Positions 7,587 to 18,157 of a stretch of 64,000 bases of DNA are shown here, one piece after another (the first letter of the stretch is position 1; every line of letters starts with the position of its first letter). A model generated the notes under the pieces. It was not told the origin of the DNA, ran no database searches, and saw only the letters and a program-made list of their open reading frames with translations. The translations under genes and the position numbers were made by a program. The DNA is from Rhodovarius crocodyli (lineage in GTDB: Bacteria > Pseudomonadota > Alphaproteobacteria > Acetobacterales > Acetobacteraceae): the NCBI GenBank assembly GCA_945901085.1, contig CAMDJV010000010.1, forward strand, positions 1 through 64,000, written 5' to 3'.

Positions 7587-10283
7587 ATGCGCATCACCGG
7601 GCAGGATACCCTGAAGACCCGTTCCACACTCCATGTGGATGGCAAGACCTATCACTATTTCAGCCTGCCCGAAGCGGCGAAGAGCATTGGCGACATTTCG
7701 CGCCTGCCGATGAGCCTGAAGGTGCTGCTGGAGAATGTCCTTCGTTTCGAGGATGGCCGCTCCTACTCGGTCAAGGATGCGCAATCCATCGCCGGCTGGC
7801 TGGCTGAGGGCCGTTCGAGCCAGGAGGTGCCGTTCAAGCCCGCGCGTATCCTGATGCAGGATTTCACCGGCGTTCCCGGCGTGGTCGATCTGGCGGCGAT
7901 GCGTGATGGCATCATCGCGCTGGGCGGTGACCCGCGGAAGGTGAACCCGCTGGTGCCGGTTGATCTGGTGATCGACCATTCGGTGATGGTGGATTATTCC
8001 GGCCATGCCGACAGCCTGCAGAAGAACGTTGATGTCGAGTTCGAGCGCAATGGCGAGCGCTATGAGTTCCTGCGCTGGGGCCAGAGCGCTTTCAGCAATT
8101 TCCGCGTGGTGCCGCCGGGCACTGGCATCTGCCACCAGGTCAATCTGGAATATCTGGCCCAGGTGGTCTGGACCGCCTCCGATGCCGGCGATGTCTTCGT
8201 CTATCCCGATAGCTGCTATGGCACCGACAGCCACACCACCATGGTCAATGGCCTGGGCGTGCTGGGCTGGGGCGTGGGCGGCATTGAGGCTGAGGCCGCC
8301 ATGCTCGGCCAGCCCATCGCCATGCTCATCCCCGATGTCATCGGCTTTAAGCTGACCGGCAAGCTGCGTGAGGGCGTGACCGCGACCGATCTGGTGCTCA
8401 CGGTCACCCAGATGCTGCGCAAGAAGGGCGTGGTGGGCAAATTCGTCGAATTCTACGGCGAGGGCCTGAACGACATGCCGCTGGCCGACCGTGCGACGAT
8501 CGGCAATATGGCCCCCGAATACGGCGCCACCTGCGGCATTTTCCCCATCGACCATGTGACGATCGAATATCTGCGCATCTCGGGCCGTGATGAGCACCGC
8601 ATCGCGCTGGTTGAGGCCTATGCCAAGGCGCAGGGCATGTGGCGTGATGCCACCACCCCCGATCCCGTCTTCACCGATACGCTGTCGCTGGATATGGGCA
8701 CTGTCGAGCCCTCCATGGCCGGGCCGAAGCGCCCGCAGGACCGGGTGGCGCTTTCGGGCATCGCGGCGGGCTTCGCGAAGGATCTGGCGGGCGGCGTGAT
8801 GGGCGTGCCGGGCGACAAGCCCGATCTGCGCGTGCCGGTGGCCGGTGCCAATTACGACCTCGGCCATGGTGATGTGGTGATCGCCGCCATCACCTCCTGC
8901 ACCAATACCTCCAACCCCTATGTGCTGGTGGCGGCGGGGCTGGTGGCGCGCAAGGCGCGTGCCAAGGGCCTCAAGCCCAAGCCCTGGGTGAAGACCTCGC
9001 TCGCGCCTGGCTCCCAGGTGGTGACGGATTACCTTGATCAGTCCAACCTGACCGCTGATCTGGACGCGATGGGCTTCCAGACGGTGGGCTATGGCTGCAC
9101 CACCTGCATCGGCAATTCCGGCCCGCTGGAAGACCCGATCGTGGATGCGATCGAGAACAACAAGCTGGTGGTCTCGGCCGTACTCTCAGGCAACCGCAAC
9201 TTCGAGGGCCGGGTGCATGCCAATGTCCGCGCCAATTACCTCGCCAGCCCGCCGCTGGTGGTGGCCTATGCGCTGGCCGGCAGCACCAAGATCGACCTCA
9301 CGACCCAGCCGCTCGGCACCGGCAGCGACGGTCAGCCGGTCTATCTGAAGGACATCTGGCCCACCCAAAAAGAGGTGAACGACACCGTCCACGCCGTGGT
9401 GACGCGAAAGATGTTCCTCGAGCGCTACAGCGATGTGTTCAAGGGCCCCACCCAGTGGCAGGCCATCAAGGTTGAGGCCGATAGCGACACCTATCGCTGG
9501 AATTCCGGCTCCACCTATGTGCAGAATCCGCCCTATTTCGAGGGCATGACCATGGACCCCGCCCCCATCGCCAGCATCAAGGGCGCGCGGGTTCTCGCGG
9601 TCCTGGCCGATAGCATCACCACCGACCATATCTCCCCCGCCGGTAATATCCGGAAGGTATCGCCGGCTGGTGACTATCTGGTGGAGCATCAGGTCCGCCA
9701 GGCCGACTTCAACTCCTATGGCGCCCGGCGCGGCAACCATCAGGTGATGATGCGCGGCACCTTCGCCAATATCCGCATCAAGAATGAGATGCTGGACAAT
9801 GTCGAAGGCGGCATGAGCCGGCATTACCCCTCGGGCGATGTCGCGCCGATCTATGACGTGGCGCAGCGCTACAAGGCCGAGGGCACGCCCCTGGTGATTT
9901 TCGGCGGCAAGGAATACGGCACCGGCTCCTCGCGCGACTGGGCGGCCAAGGGCACCTTCCTGCTGGGTGTGAAGGCGGTGATCACCGAGAGCTTCGAGCG
10001 CATCCACCGCTCGAACCTCGTAGGCATGGGCGTCCTGCCGCTGGTCTTCCGTGATGGCGAGAGCCGCAAGTCGCTCTCCCTGACGGGCAATGAGATCATC
10101 GACATCCTCGGCGTGGAGGAATTGGCACCGCGGATGACGCTCGAACTGGTCATCACCCGCGCCGATGGCAGCAAGCACACCACCGGCGTCACCTGCCGCG
10201 TCGATACCGCCGATGAGGTGGAATACTACAAGAATGGCGGCATCCTGCAGTATGTGCTGCGCGGAATGGTGCGCGCGGCCTGA
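7587..10283 (+). CDS. acnA: Aconitate hydratase A
   Basis: Cytoplasmic aconitase, which interconverts citrate and isocitrate through cis-aconitate in the TCA cycle using a [4Fe-4S] cluster. The 898-residue product is full length for AcnA. Cluster cysteines are visible as TSCTNTSNP (about 8896-8922) and GYGCTTCIGNSG (about 9089-9125). C-terminal substrate-binding blocks include GGKEYGTGSSRDWAAKG. The ATG at 7587 follows an AGAGGA site. It is divergent from ccmA. A hairpin at 10303-10325 follows the gene before the next CDS. Confidence 0.98.
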   Translation: MRITGQDTLKTRSTLHVDGKTYHYFSLPEAAKSIGDISRLPMSLKVLLENVLRFEDGRSYSVKDAQSIAGWLAEGRSSQEVPFKPARILMQDFTGVPGVVDLAAMRDGIIALGGDPRKVNPLVPVDLVIDHSVMVDYSGHADSLQKNVDVEFERNGERYEFLRWGQSAFSNFRVVPPGTGICHQVNLEYLAQVVWTASDAGDVFVYPDSCYGTDSHTTMVNGLGVLGWGVGGIEAEAAMLGQPIAMLIPDVIGFKLTGKLREGVTATDLVLTVTQMLRKKGVVGKFVEFYGEGLNDMPLADRATIGNMAPEYGATCGIFPIDHVTIEYLRISGRDEHRIALVEAYAKAQGMWRDATTPDPVFTDTLSLDMGTVEPSMAGPKRPQDRVALSGIAAGFAKDLAGGVMGVPGDKPDLRVPVAGANYDLGHGDVVIAAITSCTNTSNPYVLVAAGLVARKARAKGLKPKPWVKTSLAPGSQVVTDYLDQSNLTADLDAMGFQTVGYGCTTCIGNSGPLEDPIVDAIENNKLVVSAVLSGNRNFEGRVHANVRANYLASPPLVVAYALAGSTKIDLTTQPLGTGSDGQPVYLKDIWPTQKEVNDTVHAVVTRKMFLERYSDVFKGPTQWQAIKVEADSDTYRWNSGSTYVQNPPYFEGMTMDPAPIASIKGARVLAVLADSITTDHISPAGNIRKVSPAGDYLVEHQVRQADFNSYGARRGNHQVMMRGTFANIRIKNEMLDNVEGGMSRHYPSGDVAPIYDVAQRYKAEGTPLVIFGGKEYGTGSSRDWAAKGTFLLGVKAVITESFERIHRSNLVGMGVLPLVFRDGESRKSLSLTGNEIIDILGVEELAPRMTLELVITRADGSKHTTGVTCRVDTADEVEYYKNGGILQYVLRGMVRAA

Positions 10284-10302
10284 GAGGGCTGCGCTGACCA
10301 AA

Positions 10303-10325
10303 GGGGGAAGGCGCGGCCTTCCCCC
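10303..10325 (+). terminator. Hairpin after acnA
   Basis: GGGGGAAGGC and GCCTTCCCCC form a perfect 10-bp stem with a 3-nt loop, 19 nt after the acnA stop. No T tract follows, so it may be a weak terminator, an mRNA-stabilising hairpin or a small intergenic palindrome. Confidence 0.4.
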
Positions 10326-10363
10326 ATGGCCGCAGACCCATAGAGCGACCACAGGAGGCCACC

Positions 10364-11164
10364 ATGTCCCATCGCTTTGAGGACCGTATCGTCATCATCA
10401 GCGGCGCGGGCTCGGTTGGCCCCGGCTGGGGCAATGGCCGGGCCGCCGCGGTCGCTTTCGCCCGCGAAGGGGCAAAGGTCTATGGCCTGGACCGCGACCT
10501 CGATGCCATGGCCGAAACCGCCGAGCGCATTGCCGAATTCGGCGGAAATTTCACCCCCGCCCAATGTGACGTGACCGACAATGCCGCCGTCGCCGCCATG
10601 GTGGCCGATTGCCAGGCCCGCTTCGGCCGCATCGATGTGCTGGTCAATAATGTCGGCGGTTCGGCCGCCGGCGGCCCGGTCGAGATGAGCGAGGAGGTCT
10701 GGGACACCCAGGTCGATTTCAACCTCAAAAGCGTCTTCCTCACCTGCAAGCATGTTCTGCCGGTGATGGAGGCCCAAGGCGGCGGCGCCATCGTCAACCT
10801 CGCCTCCACCTCCGGCATTCGCTGGACCGGTTCAGCCCAGGTTGCCTATGCCGCCTGCAAGGCCGCCGTCATCCAATTGGGCCGCGTGGTGGCGGTGCAA
10901 TATGCCGCGCGCGGCATTCGGGTGAACACGGTGGTGCCCGGGCAAATGCACACCCCCATGGTCGAGGTTCGCCTCGCCGGCCAGCGCACCGGCGGCGATG
11001 TTGAGGCGCTGATCAAGCAGCGCGTCAGCCGCATTCCCATGGGCTTCGCCGGTGATGGGCGCGATACCGCCAATGCCGTGCTTTTCCTTGCCTCGGATGA
11101 TGCCCGCTTCATCACCGGCACGGAATTGGTCGTTGATGGCGGCATGTCGGTGCGCTGCGGCTGA
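10364..11164 (+). CDS. SDR family NAD(P)-dependent oxidoreductase
   Basis: A classical short-chain dehydrogenase of 266 residues. The N-terminal cofactor loop reads ISGAGSVGPGWGNGRA, a known variant of TGxxxGxG. NNVG replaces the usual NNAG. The catalytic Ser is in LASTSG and the Tyr/Lys pair in YAACK; the C-terminal ITGTELVVDGG is typical. AGGAGG lies directly before the ATG. It is followed after 69 nt by a Bug-type binding protein gene on the same strand, so the two may serve uptake and oxidation of one organic acid or polyol; that pairing is inference. The substrate cannot be read from sequence. Confidence 0.9.
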   Translation: MSHRFEDRIVIISGAGSVGPGWGNGRAAAVAFAREGAKVYGLDRDLDAMAETAERIAEFGGNFTPAQCDVTDNAAVAAMVADCQARFGRIDVLVNNVGGSAAGGPVEMSEEVWDTQVDFNLKSVFLTCKHVLPVMEAQGGGAIVNLASTSGIRWTGSAQVAYAACKAAVIQLGRVVAVQYAARGIRVNTVVPGQMHTPMVEVRLAGQRTGGDVEALIKQRVSRIPMGFAGDGRDTANAVLFLASDDARFITGTELVVDGGMSVRCG

Positions 11165-11233
11165 GGCCAGCCGGTTGACCCCGTGGCTTCTCTCAGGGAG
11201 CATCGCGGCTAGGTTCATGACCGGGGGTGTCTG

Positions 11234-12187
11234 ATGCAACGTCGCGGTCTTCTTGCCTGGCCGGCGCTGCTGCCGGGTATTGCGCATGCCCAATCTGCTG
11301 GGCTGCAACTCATCGTGCCTTACCCGCCCGGCGGGGGAAACGATATCGGCGCCCGGGCGCTGGCACCGCTGCTGGAGCGTGAACTGGGTATGCCGGTGGT
11401 GGTGCTCAACCGCGCCGGCGCCGCCAGCCAAATCGGCATGACGCAAATCGCCCGCGCCCTGCCCGATGGCCGCACCATCGGCTATGGCCTATGGCCGCAA
11501 ACCACCACCCTCTATCTCGACCCAGCCCGGCAGGCGCAATTCACCCGCGCCAGCTTCACGCCCCTGGCACTGCATGTGACCGACCCCGGCGCCATCGTGG
11601 TGCGGGCAGACAGCCCCTGGCGCAGCCTGGCCGATCTGGTCGCCGCCAGCCGTGCCCGGCCGGATGATGTGCGCATGTCCGATAATGGCCGCTTCGGGCA
11701 TGAGCACATGGCCTCCATCGCCTTGCAGCGTATGGCGGGGCTGCGCTTCAACCAGGTGCATTACCAGGGCGCCGGCCCCGCCATCGCCGCCCTGCTGGGT
11801 GGGCAGACCGAGGTTGCCATCTTCGCCATCGGCACCGTGCGGGCGCAGACAGAGCAGGGCGCCATGCGCGCGCTGGCCATCCTCTCGGACAGCGAGAGCC
11901 CGCACCTGCCCGGAATCCCCACCGCTGCCGCGCAGGGCTTTGCCATCACCGCCGGTTCGGCACGTGGCTTCGTCGCCCCCGCCGGCCTGCCCCCCGCCAT
12001 CTTCCAAAGCCTGAGTGCCGCGCTGGAGCGCGCCATCGCCGCCCCCGAACATGCCGAGCGGATGCGCCAACTCGCCATCCCCATCACCTATCGCAATGCC
12101 GAGGGCTTTGCCCGCTACTGGGAGGCGGAGGAACAGGCCCTGACGCCCTTGATGGCCGAATTGCTGCGCCCCGGCGCGGCCGACTGA
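11234..12187 (+). CDS. Bug-family (TctC-like) periplasmic substrate-binding protein
   Basis: A periplasmic solute-binding protein of the Bug/TctC family, which capture carboxylates, often for tripartite tricarboxylate transporters. The 317 residues include a short signal peptide (MQRRGLLAWPALLPGIAHAQ, cleavage after AHA), the hallmark IVPYPPGGGNDIGAR near the mature N-terminus, and a NRAGAASQIG block. No TctA/TctB membrane genes are adjacent, so it is an orphan, as most Bug proteins are. Its TGA ends at 12187 and the stop of the convergent ABC permease begins at 12188: there is no spacer and no terminator between them. Confidence 0.9.
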   Translation: MQRRGLLAWPALLPGIAHAQSAGLQLIVPYPPGGGNDIGARALAPLLERELGMPVVVLNRAGAASQIGMTQIARALPDGRTIGYGLWPQTTTLYLDPARQAQFTRASFTPLALHVTDPGAIVVRADSPWRSLADLVAASRARPDDVRMSDNGRFGHEHMASIALQRMAGLRFNQVHYQGAGPAIAALLGGQTEVAIFAIGTVRAQTEQGAMRALAILSDSESPHLPGIPTAAAQGFAITAGSARGFVAPAGLPPAIFQSLSAALERAIAAPEHAERMRQLAIPITYRNAEGFARYWEAEEQALTPLMAELLRPGAAD

Positions 12188-13865
12188 TCAGCGCCGCCGC
12201 CAGCCCTGGGTCCAGCGCTCAATCGCGCTCCCCATGGCCAAATGCAGCAGCTTCAGGCCCAGATTCACCGCCAGAATGGTGCAGGCCATGGCGGCGGCGG
12301 CACTCGACTGCCCGGCCTCATCCATATGCACCACCGCGATGGAGGCGGGCTTGGTGTCCGGCCCATAAAGAAAAATCACCGCCGAGACCGTCGTCATCGC
12401 ATTGACGAAAAGATAGACCAAAATCTCCAGGATCGCCGGCAGGCAAATCGGCAGCGTCACCCGCCAAAAAGTCAGCCAAACCGGCACCTTCAGGCTGGCC
12501 GAAGCACTCTCGAATTCCGGGTCCAATTGGCGGATGGCGGTGACGGCGGTGAGGTGACACACCGTGTAGAAATGCACCAGCGAGTTCAGCACCAATATGG
12601 CCAGCGTGCCGTAGAGAAAGCCCAATGGGTTCAACGGCTCATTAAAGAACAGGATATAGGCCAGGCCCAGCACCAGCCCCGGCACGGCCAGTGGCATGCT
12701 GGCGGCAAAGCGCACCAGGGCGGGCAGCGGGCCAGAGGCCACCCCGCGCTCCAGCACATAGGCAACAAGAAAGACGATGGCGGTGCCAAATAGCGCCGTC
12801 AGCCCCGCCATCCGCACCGAGAGCAGCAGCGCATCCCAGCCCGCTGAATCAAACCGGCCAAAATCATAATTCGCCCAGGTCAGGGTGAGGTTATAAGGCC
12901 AAAACCGAATGGCCGAGCCCCAGACGGCAATGCCCACCAGGCTCAGCAGCGCCACCGCCACCGCCAGGCAGAGCAGCAAAAGCGGCACATCCCGCGCCAG
13001 CCGCGCCGCGGGCGCATAGAGCACCGAGCGGCCAGACAGCACACCCGCCTGGCGCCCCTGCGCCCAGCGTTCCAGCAGAAAACCGCCCACCGCCGGCAGC
13101 AGCAGCACAATGCCCACCACCGCGCCCATGTTGAAATTCTGTTGGCCGACAACCTGCTTATAGACCTCGGTGGCCAGCACCGGGAATTGCCCGCCAATCA
13201 CCTTGGCAATGCCAAAATCCGTCACCACCAGGGTGAAAACCACCACCGCGGCCGAAACCAGCCCATAAGTCGCACTCGGCAGCGTAATGGTGGTGAACAT
13301 CCGCCACCGCCCCACCTTCAGCGCCGCCGCAGCCTCATAAAGCCGGCCATCCGCCCCTGCGAGCGCCACCGACAAAATCAGCGCCGCATGCGGAAAGCAA
13401 TAAAACACCTGGGCCAGCACAATGCCGATTGGCCCATAAATCGAATGGCCCAGCAGCCAGCCCCGCAGCATGCCCTGATTGCCGAACAGATAAATCAGCG
13501 CCAGCGCCGGCAGAAGCGAGGGGGCGAGCACCGGCAGCAGCATCACCGCCCGGAAAAATGGCTTTCCCGGTATCCGGCTGCGCGTCAGCGCATAGGCAAA
13601 ACAAAAGGCCAGCGGCACCACCAGCAAGGTGGTCAGCGCCGCCACCCACAGTGAATTCCACGCCGAGGCCGCCAGCGCCGGCGTCGTCACATAAGCCGCG
13701 AAATTCGCCAGCCCGACAAAAGCGCCCTCGGCATCCTGAAACGCCCGCACCAGCAGCCAGGCCAGCGGCAGCAACAGAAACAGCGCCAAGAACCCCGCCG
13801 CCAGCAGCAGCGCGCCCTGCATGATCCGCTGGTCGCGCCCCGCCCGCGGCCGCACCAGCGCCAAC

Positions 13866-13873
<8 letters not shown>
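12188..13873 (-). CDS. 2-Aminoethylphosphonate-type ABC transporter, fused permease (PhnU2-like)
   Basis: An inner-membrane permease of 561 residues with two binding-protein-dependent permease domains in one chain, about residues 15-280 and 300-555, each with about six membrane segments. The fused form matches the PhnU2 type of putative 2-aminoethylphosphonate importers and also resembles ferric-iron permeases. Its ATG at 13873 overlaps the upstream ATPase gene by 8 nt. It is third in the order binding protein, ATPase, permease. The context (phosphonoacetaldehyde hydrolase and an aminophosphonate-type FAD oxidase divergent from this operon) favours an aminophosphonate substrate over iron. Confidence 0.85.
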
Positions 13874-14960
<1,087 letters not shown>

Positions 14961-14967
14961 GGCCGCC

Positions 14968-15990
14968 TCAGTTCCGCGGCGCGGATTTGCCGTCGTAGCG
15001 GCGGGTCCATTCGCGCAGAATCTCCTCCCGCCGGGCGGCGAGGGCGGAGAAATCCTGGCTGACGAGGCGGGCGGCGAAATCAGCCGGGTAGTTCTCCACC
15101 GTCGAGGTCGCCGCCGGATGCGCCAGCAGCGCATAGAAGCGGCCATAGAGGTCACCCGCGGCGCGGGTCACGGTGAAATCGGCCAGGCGGCGCGCGGCGT
15201 CCAGATTGGCCGTGCCGCGAACAATGGCCGTCGCCTCCAGGTCAAAGCCCACGCCATCGGTCGGCACGATCACGTCGATCGGCGCGCCCTGGTTGCGCAG
15301 CGCCACCGAGCGCATGTCGAAGGACAGACCCGCGCCATATTCGCCGCGCGCCGCATTGTTGCAGGGCGCGCTGCCGCTATGGGTATAGACCTGCACATTC
15401 TCATGCAGCCGGTCCATGAAGCTCCAGGCCTGGGCCTCGCCCATCGCGCCGATCCAGCCGGCGATGGTGAGGAAGCCGGTGCCGGAGGAGGCGGGGTTGG
15501 GCATCACCACCTGGCCACGAAAGGCCGGGCTGAGCAGCGCCGCCCAGGTGGTGGGCCGCGGCAGGCCCCGCTGCTCGGCCACCACGCGGTTGAAGCAAAT
15601 GGCGGAGACGAAGGCGTCCATCCCCGTCCAGGTCATCGGGGTGCGGGCGGAGCGGAAATTCGGCCGCAGCGCATCGGCGCCAGCCGGGGTATAGGGCTCG
15701 AGCATACCAGCCGCTTCCAGCTGCAGCAGGCTGAACACCGAAAGGCCCCAGATCACATCGGCGCGCGGATTCGCCCGCTCAGCGATCAGCCGGGCGGTGA
15801 TGACGCCGGTGGAATCGCGCACCCAGGCAATCTCAATCCCCGGCACCGCGCGCTCGGCGGCCGCCTTGAAGGGGGCAAGCTGCTCATTTTCCAGCGCGGT
15901 ATAGACCGTCAGCCGGGTCCGCGTTTGGGCCTGCGCGGCGGCGGCGGTGAGGCCGATAGCCGCCATGGTGGCGAGGAGGATACGGCGCAT
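14968..15990 (-). CDS. 2-Aminoethylphosphonate-type ABC transporter, periplasmic binding protein (PhnS2-like)
   Basis: An extracellular solute-binding protein of 340 residues. The start ATG at 15990 begins a clear signal peptide (MRRILLATMAAIGLTAAAAQ, cleavage near AQA). The mature N-terminus RLTVYTALENEQLAPFKAAA is typical of the family shared by ferric-iron and putative 2-aminoethylphosphonate binding proteins. The frame stays open upstream to 17052, but that part is antisense to the FAD oxidase. First gene of the transporter operon; divergent from the oxidase across a 168-nt spacer, where shared regulation is likely. The ligand is inferred from neighbours. Confidence 0.85.
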   Translation of the reverse strand: MRRILLATMAAIGLTAAAAQAQTRTRLTVYTALENEQLAPFKAAAERAVPGIEIAWVRDSTGVITARLIAERANPRADVIWGLSVFSLLQLEAAGMLEPYTPAGADALRPNFRSARTPMTWTGMDAFVSAICFNRVVAEQRGLPRPTTWAALLSPAFRGQVVMPNPASSGTGFLTIAGWIGAMGEAQAWSFMDRLHENVQVYTHSGSAPCNNAARGEYGAGLSFDMRSVALRNQGAPIDVIVPTDGVGFDLEATAIVRGTANLDAARRLADFTVTRAAGDLYGRFYALLAHPAATSTVENYPADFAARLVSQDFSALAARREEILREWTRRYDGKSAPRN

Positions 15991-16158
15991 AAGGCACTCC
16001 CTACGAGTGTGATGAAAACCGCCCCACAATCGCCGTTCAAGGCTCGCGCGCGAATGGTGGTTTTGTGACAGTGCCATGAAATGCACGGCCCAGGACAAGC
16101 CCTCTTTGGCTGAGGCTGCGCAGGCGCTAGGGTTGGGCCGGTTTTCAAGGCAGGGATC

Positions 16159-17289
16159 ATGGCCAAAGCCTACGATATAGCCATTATCGGCGCGGGTATT
16201 CTGGGCCTCGCGCATGCCCTGGCCGCCGCCCGCGCCGGGATGCGGGTGGTGGTGCTGGACCGTGATGCCCAGGCCAATGGGGCCTCGGTGCGCAATTTCG
16301 GCTTCGTCACCGTCACCGGCCAGCAGGGGGGCGATTGCTGGCGCCGCGCCATGCGCTCGCGCGATGTATGGGCCGAGGTGGCGCCCCAGGCCGGCATCGA
16401 GATTGTCCACCCGGGCCTCGCCGTGCTGGCGCGCAGGCCGGAGGCGGCCGCGGTGCTCGAAGCCTTCTCCCGCACCGAAATGGGCCAGGGCTGCGAATTG
16501 CTCGGCCCCGCCGAGGCAGCGCGCCGCTTCCCGGACATCACCTCCGGCGCCCCCGCCGCCCTGCTGCACAGCCCGCATGAGCGCCGGGTGGAAAGCCGCG
16601 ACGCCATCCCCCTTCTCGCCGCCTGGCTGGAAGGCGCCCATGGCGTGGAAATCCGCCGCAACACCATGGTGCTCGCGGTGGAGCCCGGCGCGGTCGTCAC
16701 CTCCACCGGCAGCGTGAGTGCGCGCCGCATCGTGGTCTGCCCCGGCGATGACTTCCTGGCCCTCTTCCCCGAGCGGATCGCCGCCTACAACGTCACCAAA
16801 TGCAAGCTGCATATGCTGCGCCTTGCCAATCCCGGTTTTCGCCTGCCGGCCGCGGTGATGAGCGATCTCGGCCTCGTGCGCTATCTCGGCTATGCCGAAT
16901 TGCCCGAGGCGGAGGCACTGCGCCCCATCCTGCGGCGCGAACAGGGCGCGCAATTGGATAACGGCATCCACCTCATCGTCGTGCAATCGGCCGATGGCTC
17001 GCTGGTGGTAGGCGATAGCCATCACTATGGCGCCACCCCCGACCCCTTCCAACCCGAAGCGGTGGACCGGCTGATCCTCGATGAATTCGAGGCCGCGCTG
17101 GGCATCAAAGCCCCACCGGTCACCGCGCGCTGGACCGGCATCTACGCCTCCGCCCCCGACCGGCTGATGTTCCGCGACACACCCATGCCCGGGGTGCGCA
17201 TCGTCATGATCACCAGCGGCACCGGCGCCAGCACCTCCTTCGCCATCGCCGAGGAAACCATCACGGAATTGCAGGGAGAGATCGCATGA
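16159..17289 (+). CDS. FAD-dependent aminophosphonate oxidase (TIGR03364/HpnW-type)
   Basis: A DAO-type flavoprotein of 376 residues with an N-terminal Rossmann motif IIGAGILGLAHA (about residues 8-19) and C-terminal GTGASTSFAIAEE. It resembles the TIGR03364 group, repeatedly found next to phosphonatase genes and associated with oxidative deamination of aminophosphonates such as 2-aminoethylphosphonate or its N-alkyl or hydroxy derivatives. Here its stop overlaps the phnX start as ATGA, and an aminophosphonate-type importer is divergent. No PhnW transaminase gene is present, so this enzyme is the likely source of phosphonoacetaldehyde for PhnX. Exact substrate preference cannot be read from sequence. 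Confidence 0.85.
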   Translation: MAKAYDIAIIGAGILGLAHALAAARAGMRVVVLDRDAQANGASVRNFGFVTVTGQQGGDCWRRAMRSRDVWAEVAPQAGIEIVHPGLAVLARRPEAAAVLEAFSRTEMGQGCELLGPAEAARRFPDITSGAPAALLHSPHERRVESRDAIPLLAAWLEGAHGVEIRRNTMVLAVEPGAVVTSTGSVSARRIVVCPGDDFLALFPERIAAYNVTKCKLHMLRLANPGFRLPAAVMSDLGLVRYLGYAELPEAEALRPILRREQGAQLDNGIHLIVVQSADGSLVVGDSHHYGATPDPFQPEAVDRLILDEFEAALGIKAPPVTARWTGIYASAPDRLMFRDTPMPGVRIVMITSGTGASTSFAIAEETITELQGEIA

Positions 17290-18095
17290 ACAGCCTCAAG
17301 GCCGTGGTGCTGGATTGGGCGGGCACGGTGGTGGATACCGGCAGCCGCGCGCCAATGGGTGTCTTCGTGGAGGTGTTTTCCCGCTTCGGCGTCGAGATCA
17401 CCATTGCCGAGGCGCGCGGCCCCATGGGCATGGCCAAGCTGGAGCATATCCGCAGCCTCGGCGCCCTGCCCCGCATCGCGGCGGCCTGGGCGGCACAGCA
17501 TGGCCGCCCCTTCGCCGAGGCCGATGCCCAGGCGATCTACGACATCTTCGTGCCGATGAATGTGGCGGTGGTGAGCAAGCCCGAGCATTCCACCCTCATC
17601 CCCGGTGCGGCGGCGATGGCCACGGCGCTGCGCGGGCGGGGCATGAAAATCGGCAGCACCACAGGCTATACGCGCGAGATCATGGCCCCGCTGCTGCCCC
17701 TCGCCGCCGCCCAGGGCTATGCACCGGATAACCTCGTCTGCGCCGGGGATCTGGCCCTGGGCCGGCCCTCCCCCATGATGATGTATCGCTGCTTCCTCGA
17801 CCTCGGCGTCCATCCCGCCAGCAGCGTGGTGAAGGTGGATGACACCCCCGCCGGCATTGGCGAGGGCATAGCGGCAGGCTGCTGGACCGTGGGCGTCACC
17901 CTCTCGGGCAATGAGGTCGGGCTCTCGGCCGAGGAATTGGCGCGCACGCCCACCCCCGAGCTGAACCGCCTGCGCAGCATCGCCGAGGCCCGGCTCTACG
18001 CCGCCGGGGCGCATATCTGCATCGACAGCGTGGCCGATATCATGCCGGTGCTGGACCAATTCGCCGCAAGGCTGGCGCGGGGTGAGCGGCCCTGA
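17286..18095 (+). CDS. phnX: Phosphonoacetaldehyde hydrolase
   Basis: A HAD-superfamily phosphonatase that cleaves the C-P bond of phosphonoacetaldehyde to acetaldehyde and phosphate. 269 residues, full length. The nucleophile motif LDWAGT puts Asp at position 10; the cap lysine that forms the Schiff base is Lys51 in RGPMGMAKLEHIR, the hallmark that separates PhnX from other HAD enzymes. IGSTTGYTR and VKVDDTPAGIGEG supply the later HAD motifs. It is translationally coupled (ATGA) to the upstream flavin oxidase. Acetaldehyde handling genes are not adjacent. Confidence 0.95.
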   Translation: MNSLKAVVLDWAGTVVDTGSRAPMGVFVEVFSRFGVEITIAEARGPMGMAKLEHIRSLGALPRIAAAWAAQHGRPFAEADAQAIYDIFVPMNVAVVSKPEHSTLIPGAAAMATALRGRGMKIGSTTGYTREIMAPLLPLAAAQGYAPDNLVCAGDLALGRPSPMMMYRCFLDLGVHPASSVVKVDDTPAGIGEGIAAGCWTVGVTLSGNEVGLSAEELARTPTPELNRLRSIAEARLYAAGAHICIDSVADIMPVLDQFAARLARGERP

Positions 18096-18157
18096 GGCAA
18101 GCTGGCGCCGCCCCCCCGGCAACGCTATTGCATGAGCCTTCAGGCAAGGACGGATAA

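Noticed and set aside
15991-17052. Upstream extension of the phosphonate-binding protein frame
   Set aside because: It is antisense to the FAD oxidase. The signal peptide at 15990 fixes the real start.
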